From Stenotrophomonas sp. (lineage in GTDB: Bacteria > Pseudomonadota > Gammaproteobacteria > Xanthomonadales > Xanthomonadaceae): a stretch of DNA of 17,505 nucleotides. Each line of letters opens with the position of its first letter. The first letter of the stretch is position 1. The notes beneath the pieces are model-generated. The model was not told the origin of the DNA, did not search any database, and worked only from the letters and a program-made list of their open reading frames with translations. The DNA lies in contig QFOV01000038.1 in the NCBI GenBank assembly GCA_003248565.1, positions 1 through 17,505 of the forward strand, read 5' to 3'. The translations under genes and the position numbers were made by a program. Below are positions 8,128-15,263 of this stretch, one piece after another.

Positions 8128-9459
8128 TCATAGGGTTTTGACCTGCAACGCGGGTTCCTGACGCGCGGCGCGGATGGCGGGTAGCAGTCCAACGACCACA
8201 CCCGTCACGACCGCCATCAACAGCAGGGCCGCAAACAGCGCGGGGCTCAGCCGTGCCAATGATGAATAAGCTTCGCCCTGCTGGCGCATCAGCCACAGGC
8301 CGGCCAGCGTCAGCGGCAACGCCAGCAATCCACCCAGCAAACCGGCCAAGGTGGACTCCACCAGGCAGGCGGCGATGATCGAACGACGCGGCGCGCCCAG
8401 TACACGACGCACACCATGCTCACCGGCACGGCGCAGGAAGCGCGCTGCCAGCAGGCCGGCAACATTGACCAGGCACAACACCAACAAGCCCGCCGCAAGC
8501 CAAAGATTCAAGCGCACGCTGTCCGGCACCACGCGGTTGGTATGCAACCACTGCGGCATAGACTGCAGACGGGTGTTGGCTGCGCGCGCGAAGATGCCGG
8601 CGGCATGGCGATCGGCAGCAAAGCTCTGCAGGCTTTGTGCGTAGTTGTCGCGCTGCTGTGCATCCTTCAATTCCGCCCACAGCACCAGCCAGCGGCATTG
8701 CTGGGTATCGATCTGATCGAAGCGGAAGCCGCCGAAGCCATTGCCATCGCAGATGCGGGTACTGGTGATCTCTGCGCCTGACGCCAGCACCGCCTCGGCG
8801 GGTGCGAACAGCTCATCGCCATCGCCGTCCCAACCGGCATTGTTTGAAGGCAGGAAATGCGGGCGGGGGCGTGGCGCCCAACGCTCACTGATGCCGATGA
8901 CGCGGAAGTTGTGCTTGCCCACACGGATCTCGGCGCCGGTGCCGTCTTCGCGCCCCAGCAGGTGTTGGCTGAGTGCGCGGCTGATGATCACTACCGGCGT
9001 GCGCGCGGCCTCTTCTTCCGCAGTCCAGGAACGCCCGTAGCGCAGCGGCACGCCGAATACCTGCAGCATCGGGCCAATGGCGAGGCTGGTCGAAACGTTC
9101 TTGCTGAGCGTGTTGTCGGTGTTGCTGACGGTCAGCGGGGCAGTGAGCAAGGCCACTTGCGGGACATCCGGGCGTAGCTGGCGCATTGCCTGTACGTCGG
9201 CCAGCTTCCACAGCGGCGGCACCGGCGAGCCGTCACCATAGCTGTCGCTTTCACCACTTTTTGCCGCCTCGCGCGAGTCTGCCCAGGCCAGGTGCAGGTT
9301 GTGGCTGATGCCGGGCAGCGGGTCGGCGGCCAATACCGACAACAGCGTGAGCATGGTCATCACCGAGGCCAGGCCCAGGGCAAGGGTGAGTACGACCAGC
9401 GCCATCGTCCTTGGGTGGCGGATGCAACCACGCAGTCCGGTTTCCAGCGTGTAGTTCAT
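8128..9459 (-). CDS. ABC transporter permease, MacB/FtsX type, A class (A1)
   Basis: Inner-membrane permease of 443 residues. It has a first segment at about 18-44, a periplasmic MacB-like core of about 270 residues, and three C-terminal segments. The coupling block FLRRAGEHGVRRVLGAPRRS differs from the other A proteins, which read FLRR[ST]GEIGV. A Cys pair, Cys237 and Cys255 (the latter in CRWLVLWAEL), is placed as in the other A permeases. ADPLP after the first segment corresponds to GDPIP in A2 and A3. The ATG overlaps the stop of the NTF2-like gene (ATGA), which fixes the start and suggests translational coupling; 19 further upstream codons in the frame lie inside that gene. It probably pairs with B1. 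It is the most divergent A protein. Confidence 0.92.
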   Translation of the reverse strand: MNYTLETGLRGCIRHPRTMALVVLTLALGLASVMTMLTLLSVLAADPLPGISHNLHLAWADSREAAKSGESDSYGDGSPVPPLWKLADVQAMRQLRPDVPQVALLTAPLTVSNTDNTLSKNVSTSLAIGPMLQVFGVPLRYGRSWTAEEEAARTPVVIISRALSQHLLGREDGTGAEIRVGKHNFRVIGISERWAPRPRPHFLPSNNAGWDGDGDELFAPAEAVLASGAEITSTRICDGNGFGGFRFDQIDTQQCRWLVLWAELKDAQQRDNYAQSLQSFAADRHAAGIFARAANTRLQSMPQWLHTNRVVPDSVRLNLWLAAGLLVLCLVNVAGLLAARFLRRAGEHGVRRVLGAPRRSIIAACLVESTLAGLLGGLLALPLTLAGLWLMRQQGEAYSSLARLSPALFAALLLMAVVTGVVVGLLPAIRAARQEPALQVKTL

Positions 9460-9947
9460 GGCGTGGATACTGCCGCCGCGCGGTGCGCATAGCTCAGCAC
9501 CCGCGTTGCCTGCCACTGACCATCACGCAGGCGCCAGATGATGACGAAGTCGGCCACGCCATCACAGTGTTCGCCCTTCAGATCGCAGAATTGGTGCTGG
9601 CCTTGTTCGATGGCGCCGAAGTCCTTGATCGGGAATACCTCCAGCGTGCCTGGCAGCAACTGCCGGGTGTAGTTGCCGCAGGCATGCTTGCGGGTGTTCG
9701 CCAGCATGGCATCGCGGGTCCAGGTGACCCCGCCATTGTCGTGGTAGAACTCGACCGCCGCATCGAAATAGCCCGCATGCTTCTCGAACTGGGCCGGATC
9801 GCTGCAGCGGTTGAAGCTGTCGAACATGCCGTGGTCGAGTGCGGCGATGGTGTCGTGGAGACTGGCATGGTCGGCATCAGCGGCGTGCGCGGGGACCATC
9901 GGCAGCGAGCACAGCATCAGCAGCAGGTAGGTCAGCTTGGTTTTCAT
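9456..9947 (-). CDS. Exported NTF2-like (DUF4440/SnoaL-type) protein
   Basis: A 163-residue protein with a clear signal peptide: MKTK, a Leu-rich core, and a likely signal peptidase I cut after VPAHA (residue 22). No lipobox is seen. The mature part (about 25-155) has the order expected of NTF2-like folds: an N-terminal helix (LHDTIAALDHGMFDSFNRC), a strand containing VEFYHDNGGVTWTRDAML, and paired strands ending in VADFVIIWRLRDGQWQATRVLSYAH. Mature cysteines 48, 90, 121 and 128 could form two periplasmic disulfides. Members of this fold are enzymes or small-ligand binders; no function can be assigned. It has a good ribosome site (CGGAG) and sits between permease pair 2 and pair 1, joined to A1 by a 4 bp overlap, so a role with that transporter is likely. 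Confidence 0.85.
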   Translation of the reverse strand: MKTKLTYLLLMLCSLPMVPAHAADADHASLHDTIAALDHGMFDSFNRCSDPAQFEKHAGYFDAAVEFYHDNGGVTWTRDAMLANTRKHACGNYTRQLLPGTLEVFPIKDFGAIEQGQHQFCDLKGEHCDGVADFVIIWRLRDGQWQATRVLSYAHRAAAVSTP

Positions 9948-9977
9948 CGGGCGACTCCGGGAAACAGTGGAAGAGGA

Positions 9978-11195
9978 TCAGGCAGCGCGGGTGGCGACCG
10001 CCGGTGGCACGGCCGCTGCGCGACGCGCGGGCCCAAGCACGGCGATCTGCCCCAGCAGCAGCAACAGCACCGCTGCCACCGGCAGATACATCAGCGGCAG
10101 GCGTGGCAGTTCGTACCGGCTCATCAGGAACATGTTCAGCGCATAGGCCAGGATCAGCCCGACGATGATGCCGGCACTGCTCAGCAGCAGGTTCTCGAGC
10201 TGGAAATTGCGCAGGATGTGCTTGCGGGTTGCACCCAGGGCACGGCGGATGCCGATCTGGCGCGTGCGTTGCTGCACCCAGAAGCTGGCAAGGCCGACGA
10301 TGCCGAAGGCGGTTACCGCCAGCAGCGCGACGCAGACCGCAAGCAACAGCCAGATCACCGAGCGATCACGGTGCTGGAAGGCGTCACGCATGCGTGACAC
10401 GGTGCCCTGTTCCTCGATGATGCGGTTGGGGTCGGCCTTGTTCAACGCGGCGATGGCGGCCTTCAGCACGGCCTCGCGCTGCTCGGGGCTGGTACGCAGC
10501 GCATAGGCACCGTTGGAGACGCGGACCGGGAACACCATGCTGTCGAAGCGGCTGCTGAACTCGCCAGCTTCGCCGGGTGCCAGCAGGTCATCGATCACGC
10601 CCACGACCTGGGTCGGCTTGCTGCCCCAGACATAGATGTTGCTGCCCACCGCATTGCCATCCGGGAACAGGGACCTGGCCAGCGAGTGGCTCAACAGCAC
10701 GCTGGGGACGACAGGATCGGCATCGCCACCAGCAAAAGCGCTGTTCTCCAGGTACTCGTCGGGCTTGAAGCCGCGGCCCTCGCGCAGTTGCAGGCCAAAG
10801 GTCGGCAGCAACTGGCCGTCGTCCATGTAATTGGTGGCATGTACCGTCGGGCGTGTCTGGTTCGGCTGCAGGCGTATGCCCGAGCCCCAGACATTGCTGC
10901 CATACGGGATCTGGTTGACGCTGCTGACTGCCTTCACGCCGGGGACGGCAGCAAGTGCGGCCAGGTCCTGCTTGCGCAGCGCATCGTAGTTGACGTCCGG
11001 CAGCAGGCTGCTGGTGGCCAGGTAGACCAGCTCGTCCTCGGCCACGCCGCTTTTCAGCTGTAGCTGTGCAACGCGGTTGCTGATGATGAAGACCGCGTTG
11101 CAGATGATGGCGCAGCTGATCGCGATCTCGAACACGACCAGCAGTGCGGCAATCTTCTGGCGGGACAGCATCGACAGGGTGGGGCGGATGTCCAA
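9978..11195 (-). CDS. ABC transporter permease, MacB/FtsX type, B class (B2), TTG start
   Basis: Inner-membrane permease of 405 residues. The first segment (about 17-40) contains CAIICN (28-33). A periplasmic core (about 42-275) follows, then three C-terminal segments with the coupling block QQRTRQIGIRRALGATRKHI and the ending PARRAA.VPPAVATRAA. The start is taken at TTG (LDIRPTLSMLSR), because B3 begins MEIRPILSTLSR and both starts have the same CGGAGAA ribosome site 5 bp upstream; 19 more codons are open upstream but have no counterpart in B3 or B4. It lies 61 bp after A2, its likely partner. It would span the inner membrane and relay ATPase movement to the periplasm, as MacB does. Substrate unknown. 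Confidence 0.92.
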   Translation of the reverse strand: MDIRPTLSMLSRQKIAALLVVFEIAISCAIICNAVFIISNRVAQLQLKSGVAEDELVYLATSSLLPDVNYDALRKQDLAALAAVPGVKAVSSVNQIPYGSNVWGSGIRLQPNQTRPTVHATNYMDDGQLLPTFGLQLREGRGFKPDEYLENSAFAGGDADPVVPSVLLSHSLARSLFPDGNAVGSNIYVWGSKPTQVVGVIDDLLAPGEAGEFSSRFDSMVFPVRVSNGAYALRTSPEQREAVLKAAIAALNKADPNRIIEEQGTVSRMRDAFQHRDRSVIWLLLAVCVALLAVTAFGIVGLASFWVQQRTRQIGIRRALGATRKHILRNFQLENLLLSSAGIIVGLILAYALNMFLMSRYELPRLPLMYLPVAAVLLLLLGQIAVLGPARRAAAVPPAVATRAA

Positions 11196-11200
11196 GGGGG

Positions 11201-11206
11201 TTCTCC
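11201..11206 (-). promoter_or_regulatory. Ribosome binding site that decides the B2 TTG start
   Basis: On the minus strand this reads GGAGAA, 5 bases before TTG. The same GGAGAA with the same spacing precedes the ATG of B3 (13819-13824), and the codons after both starts align. This supports TTG as the true B2 start. Confidence 0.75.
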
Positions 11207-11256
11207 GTGGCGGCGGAAGCTGCCGTTGCTGACGCGGTGGATTCAGCGCCACCGTG

Positions 11257-12567
11257 TCACTGGCTCTTGAGCTGTAGTGCGGGAGGAATCTGCATGGCCC
11301 GCCAGGCCGGCAACAGCCCGGCGACCAGGCTCACGCCAACTGCCAGCACGAAGGTCATCCACAGGGTGGTGACATCCATCTGCGCCAGCTTTGCGTACTC
11401 GTCCGGTTGCTGGCGGATCAGCCACAGGCCGATCGCCGCAAAACCCAGCCCCAGTACGCCGCCGGCCAGGCCGATGAAGCCGGCTTCGGTCAGGCATTGT
11501 TTGAAGATGTCCGCACGCGAAGCGCCCAGCGATCGGCGGACGCCGATCTCGCCGCTGCGGCGCAGGAACTTGGCCAGCAGCAGGCTGACCGTGTTGATCA
11601 GGCAGACCAGCAGGAAGCCGAAGGCCAGCCACATCTGCAGGCGCACGTCGTTGGGCACGATGCGGTTGAAGTCCAGCCATCCCATCACATCATGCAGGCG
11701 CACATTGGTAGGGCGTTCGAAGCGGCCGCTGGCACGCTGGGTATCGGAATAGTCGGCCAGGTATTTCAGGTAATCGCGTGCCTTATCCGGTGTGTCCAGC
11801 TCCACCCAGTACTGCAGCCAGGCGCAGGGTGCGGTGAGGCCGCGGTTGCCTTCGCCGTCATCGCTGCTGCCCCAGCAGTTCATGTTGCCCTGGGTATCGA
11901 GCCTCAGGGTGCGCGAGGTGGAGAACGGCAGCAGCACCTGTTCGTTGCCGCCATAACGCTGGCTGGTCAGGTCGTAGAAGCGCGGCGTGGGCTTCCAGTT
12001 GCCAAGCAACCCGACCACGCGAAACACGCCCTGTGGCAGGCGCAGCTCCTTGCCGATCACGTCCTCGCTGCCGTACAGCCGCTGCGCCAGCTTGCGGTCA
12101 ATGACCGCCACCAGCGCACGGCCGTCATCTTCCGCCACGCTCCATGCGTTGCCTGCTGCCAGTGGCACCTCGAACATCGGGAAAAAATCCGCCGAGGTGT
12201 AGCGCGCCATCGCCCGGAAGGGCTGTGCGGTGTTGCCTGCGGGCATCACCGTCACCGAGCCGGCCGTCATCACCGCTTGGCGGTCAGCGCGCTTCTGCCG
12301 CAACAACTCCTCGGCGTCATAGCGGGTCATCTGCTCCAGCGGGTCCGATTCCAGCGTGGCGTCCTTGCCCAGGCTGCGCGGTTCCAGCTGCGGGTAGAAC
12401 AGCTGCTGGCTCTTGCGTGGAATCGGATCCCCCGACAAGACGAAGTACAGGCCAAGGGTGGTCATGGTCGCGCCGATGCCGACCGCGATGGTCAGCACCA
12501 TCAAGGTGGTCAGCACCTTGTTGCGGCCGAAGCCGCGCCACGCCAATTGCAGGTAATAGCCGAACAT
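11257..12567 (-). CDS. ABC transporter permease, MacB/FtsX type, A class (A2)
   Basis: Inner-membrane permease of 436 residues. Basic N-terminus (LAWRGFGRNK), first segment at about 19-44 ending at SGDPIP, periplasmic core at about 50-305 with YTSADFFPMFEVPLAAG (123-139), and segments at about 310-333, 362-384 and 400-420. The coupling block is KFLRRSGEIGVRRSLGASRADI. Cys231 and Cys248 form the conserved A-class pair, the second in CAWLQYWVEL. It ends PALQLKSQ, as does A3. GGAAGGGAC before the ATG is a good ribosome site. It lies 22 bp after B3 and 61 bp before B2. A 52-base stretch is identical to A3. It has no ATPase domain, so it needs an ATPase encoded elsewhere. Substrate unknown. Confidence 0.93.
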   Translation of the reverse strand: MFGYYLQLAWRGFGRNKVLTTLMVLTIAVGIGATMTTLGLYFVLSGDPIPRKSQQLFYPQLEPRSLGKDATLESDPLEQMTRYDAEELLRQKRADRQAVMTAGSVTVMPAGNTAQPFRAMARYTSADFFPMFEVPLAAGNAWSVAEDDGRALVAVIDRKLAQRLYGSEDVIGKELRLPQGVFRVVGLLGNWKPTPRFYDLTSQRYGGNEQVLLPFSTSRTLRLDTQGNMNCWGSSDDGEGNRGLTAPCAWLQYWVELDTPDKARDYLKYLADYSDTQRASGRFERPTNVRLHDVMGWLDFNRIVPNDVRLQMWLAFGFLLVCLINTVSLLLAKFLRRSGEIGVRRSLGASRADIFKQCLTEAGFIGLAGGVLGLGFAAIGLWLIRQQPDEYAKLAQMDVTTLWMTFVLAVGVSLVAGLLPAWRAMQIPPALQLKSQ

Positions 12568-12589
12568 GTCCCTTCCTTGAGCTGACGTA

Positions 12590-13813
12590 TCAGGTGCTGC
12601 GTGTGGCTACTGCCGGTGGAATCGATGCTGCCTTGCGGGCCGGGCCGAACACTGCGATCTGGCCCAACAGCCACAGCAGTACCGCGCCCACCGGCAGGTA
12701 CAGCAGCGGCAGGCGCGGCAGCTCGTAGCGACCCATCAGCCACTGGTTGAGCAGGTAGGCCAGCAACATGCCGACCACGATGCCGATACCGGCCAGCAGG
12801 AAGTTCTCGGTCTGGAAGTAGCGCAGGATCTGCGCGCGGGTGGCACCCAGCGCACGACGGATACCGATCTGCTTGGTGCGCTGCTGCACCCAGAAGCTGG
12901 CCAGGCCGATGATGCCCAGCGCGGTCACCAGCAACAGCAGGCCACTGACGATCAGCAGCAGGCCAATCATGTCGCGGTCATTGGCGAAGTTCTTGGCACG
13001 CTTCTCCTCAACGGTCTGCTTGGTCCAGACCAGGCGGTTGGGATCGTTCTTGTCCAGCGTCGCCAATGCCTGCTTCAGCACCTCATCACGGCGTCCCTGC
13101 TCGGTGACGCGCAGGATGTAGCGGCCGCCATTGGAGAAGTTCATGCGGATCGGGAAGATGATCGAATACGTGCGGTTGTTGTTCTGCATGTTCGGCCGCA
13201 GCAGGGTCTGCGCCACGCCCACCACGGTCACCGGGATGTTCGCCATGTACAGGGTCTTGCCCACCGCATTGCCGTCCGGGAAGAACTGCTTGGCCATGGC
13301 GTCGGTGAGGATGGCCGGTGCTTTCAGCTTGCCCAGGTCTTCCACCTTCTCCAGTACATCGCTGCTCTGGTATTCATCGGCATTGAAATCGCGGCCGGCG
13401 ACCAGCTTGACTCCCAGGGTCTTGAGCGCGTTCTCGCCGACCATGTACTGGGCGCCATTGATCGACTGCGCTTCGGGCTCCGCGGTGGCTGCCAGCGAGG
13501 TGTTCCAGGAGCCGCCCTGGAACGGCAGCTGGTTGACGATGGCCACGCTCTCGACGCCGGGGATGCCGCGCAGCGAGGCGATGTCCTCGGCAGTGCGGGC
13601 GTCGGCATCAACCTGCTCACCAATGCCGCTCAGGCCGATTTCGATCAGGTGGTTGTCATCGATGCCACTTGCCAGCTGCATGGCGTCGATGCGCTGCGAC
13701 ACGATGAACAGTGCGTTGCAGATGATGGCGCAGCTCAGCGCGATCTCCAGCACGATCAGTGCGGCGGCTGTCTTGTGCCGCGACAGCGTGGAGAGGATGG
13801 GGCGGATTTCCAT
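12590..13813 (-). CDS. ABC transporter permease, MacB/FtsX type, B class (B3)
   Basis: Inner-membrane permease of 407 residues beginning MEIRPILSTLSR. The first segment contains CAIICN. The periplasmic core includes MVGENALKTLGVKLVAGRDF and FPDGNAVGKTLYM; three C-terminal segments follow, with coupling block QQRTKQIGIRRALGATRAQI, then YELPRLPLLYLPVGA and the ending ATRST. The ATG with GGAGAA 5 bp upstream was chosen; the frame is open for another 504 bases across the gap and into A3, but that part is in the wrong frame of A3 and looks non-coding. It is separated from A3, its presumed partner, by 128 bp holding a hairpin repeat. A 62-base block around the coupling region differs from B4 at only one base. 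Substrate unknown. Confidence 0.93.
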   Translation of the reverse strand: MEIRPILSTLSRHKTAAALIVLEIALSCAIICNALFIVSQRIDAMQLASGIDDNHLIEIGLSGIGEQVDADARTAEDIASLRGIPGVESVAIVNQLPFQGGSWNTSLAATAEPEAQSINGAQYMVGENALKTLGVKLVAGRDFNADEYQSSDVLEKVEDLGKLKAPAILTDAMAKQFFPDGNAVGKTLYMANIPVTVVGVAQTLLRPNMQNNNRTYSIIFPIRMNFSNGGRYILRVTEQGRRDEVLKQALATLDKNDPNRLVWTKQTVEEKRAKNFANDRDMIGLLLIVSGLLLLVTALGIIGLASFWVQQRTKQIGIRRALGATRAQILRYFQTENFLLAGIGIVVGMLLAYLLNQWLMGRYELPRLPLLYLPVGAVLLWLLGQIAVFGPARKAASIPPAVATRST

Positions 13814-13941
13814 GAGGTTTCTCCGGGGAAGCGTGGAGCTGGGAATGGGGTTTGGTTGGGAGAGGCGAGGGCGAGGGCAACTGCCAAAGCACCCCTCCCC
13901 GGCGCTCCCCTGCGCGTTGCGCAAGGGAGGGGGTAATGGCG
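13814..13941 (-). other. A3-B3 gap, the longest space inside the permease array
   Basis: The 128 bp between two presumed partner genes contain the B3 ribosome site, a purine-rich stretch and a hairpin repeat (13905-13929). No small ORF with a ribosome site and no sigma54 promoter is seen. Other gaps in the array are 3-61 bp, so this looks like an insertion of a repeat into the operon. Confidence 0.65.
13905..13929 (-). repeat. Hairpin repeat inside the operon, related to the 3930-3973 element
   Basis: Arms CTCCCCTGCGC and GCGCAAGGGAG (10 of 11 pairs match) with loop GTT. The flanks CCCCTCCCC on the left and GGGGG on the right are like those of the element at 3930-3973. On the transcribed strand it would form a stable stem without a T-run, so a partial stop or mRNA-stability element is more likely than a full terminator. 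Confidence 0.7.
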
Positions 13942-15246
13942 TTACTGGCTCTTGAGCTGCAATGCCGGGGTTACCTGCATGGCGCGCCAGGCAGGCAGGA
14001 TGCCGGCGAGCATGCTGGCCAGCACCGCCAGGGCGAAGGTGACCAGCAGCATCGAGCCATCCAGGTGGGCGAGCGAGGCGTATTCGGCCGGCCGCTGGCG
14101 TACCGCCCACAGGCCAAACAAGGCGAATACCAGTCCGAGCAGACCGCCGGCCAGGCCAATCGTGCCGGCCTCGATCAGGCACTGCTTGAAGATTTCGGCG
14201 CGGCTGGCACCCAGTGCACGGCGCACGCCGATCTCGCCGCTGCGACGCAGGAACTTGGCCAGCAGCAGGCCAACGGTATTGACCAGGCAGACCAGCAGGA
14301 AGCCGAAGGCCAGCCACATCTGCAGGCGCACGTCGCCCGGCACCGCGTTGCGGTATTCCATCAGGTCCATGACATCACGCAGGCGGGTGTTGGCCGGGCG
14401 CTCGAAGCGGCCGGCAGCGCGCTGCTGCTCGGAGTAGTTGTCCAGGTAGGCCTTGAAGTCCTTGGCATCGCCGGGCGAGTTCAGCTCGACCCAGTACTGG
14501 ATCCACGAGCACGGCACGTTCAGTGCGGTGGCGTCATTGACCAGCTCGCGGCCGAAGCAGTTCATGCTGCCATTGCGGCCCAGCTTGAGTTCCAGTGCGG
14601 TGCTGAAGGGCAGGTAGACATCCTCCTCGGAGTCGAACTTGCCCGAGTACAGGTCGTAGAACTTGGGAGCAGGCTTCCACTCCTTGAGCACGCCTACGAT
14701 GCGCATGGCATTGCCTTCGACCAGTACTTCCTTGCCGACGCTGTTTTCGCCCTTGAACAACTTGTCATTGAGGGTGTCGCTGATCACCGCGACGCGACTG
14801 CGGCCCTGGTCCTCGTCGCTGCTCCAGCCCTGGCCGAACGCGAACGGCGTATCGAACATCGGGAAGAAGTCGGCCGAGGTGTAACGCATGCTGATGCTGA
14901 AGGGCTTGAGTGCGTCGATGCGCGGATCGACGATGCCGCCGCCGCCGGTCATCATTGCCTGGCGCGGCGCCTTCTTCTGCCGCAGCAGTTCTTCGGAGTC
15001 GAAGCGCGTCATCTGCATCTCGGGCTCTTCGCCGGGCTTGTAGCCTTCCTTGGTGTAGGGATCCAGCTGCACATAGAACAGGCGATCGCTCTTGTGCGGG
15101 ATCGGGTCGCCGGAGAGCACCTTGAACACCGTCAAGGTGGTCATCGCCGCACCGATGCCGAGCGCGATGGCCAACACCATCAGTGCGGTCAGGATCTTGT
15201 TGCGGCCGAAGCTGCGCAGCGCAAGTTTGAAGTAATAACTGAACAT
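13942..15246 (-). CDS. ABC transporter permease, MacB/FtsX type, A class (A3)
   Basis: Inner-membrane permease of 434 residues, MFSYYFKLALRSFGRNK at the N-terminus and clearly paralogous to A2. First segment at about 19-44 ending at SGDPIP, periplasmic core at about 50-305 with YTSADFFPMFDTPFAFG (122-138), C-terminal segments at about 308-331, 360-382 and 398-418, and coupling block KFLRRSGEIGVRRALGASRAEI. Cys230 and Cys246 (CSWIQYWVEL) are the conserved pair. It differs from A2 in the core, for example by a GGGG run at 101-104. The ATG was chosen because it aligns with A2 and has AAGGAT upstream; 34 further upstream codons overlap B4 in another frame. It lies 17 bp after B4. Substrate unknown. 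Confidence 0.93.
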   Translation of the reverse strand: MFSYYFKLALRSFGRNKILTALMVLAIALGIGAAMTTLTVFKVLSGDPIPHKSDRLFYVQLDPYTKEGYKPGEEPEMQMTRFDSEELLRQKKAPRQAMMTGGGGIVDPRIDALKPFSISMRYTSADFFPMFDTPFAFGQGWSSDEDQGRSRVAVISDTLNDKLFKGENSVGKEVLVEGNAMRIVGVLKEWKPAPKFYDLYSGKFDSEEDVYLPFSTALELKLGRNGSMNCFGRELVNDATALNVPCSWIQYWVELNSPGDAKDFKAYLDNYSEQQRAAGRFERPANTRLRDVMDLMEYRNAVPGDVRLQMWLAFGFLLVCLVNTVGLLLAKFLRRSGEIGVRRALGASRAEIFKQCLIEAGTIGLAGGLLGLVFALFGLWAVRQRPAEYASLAHLDGSMLLVTFALAVLASMLAGILPAWRAMQVTPALQLKSQ

Positions 15247-15263
15247 GGACGATCCTTGGCAGC

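Noticed and set aside
9456..9947. Lipoprotein reading of the NTF2-like protein because of the Cys in its leader
   Set aside because: The sequence before that Cys (LLMLC) is not a lipobox, and a clear signal peptidase I site (VPAHA) follows.
13876..13892. Possible sigma54 promoter upstream of B3 (TTTGGCAGTTGCCC on the minus strand)
   Set aside because: The GG and GC elements are only 5 bases apart, against the 10 required between the -24 and -12 elements.
13814..14317. N-terminal extension of B3 by 168 codons
   Set aside because: The extra codons cover a non-coding gap and an out-of-frame part of A3. The ATG MEIRP aligns with B2 and B4 and has a proper ribosome site.
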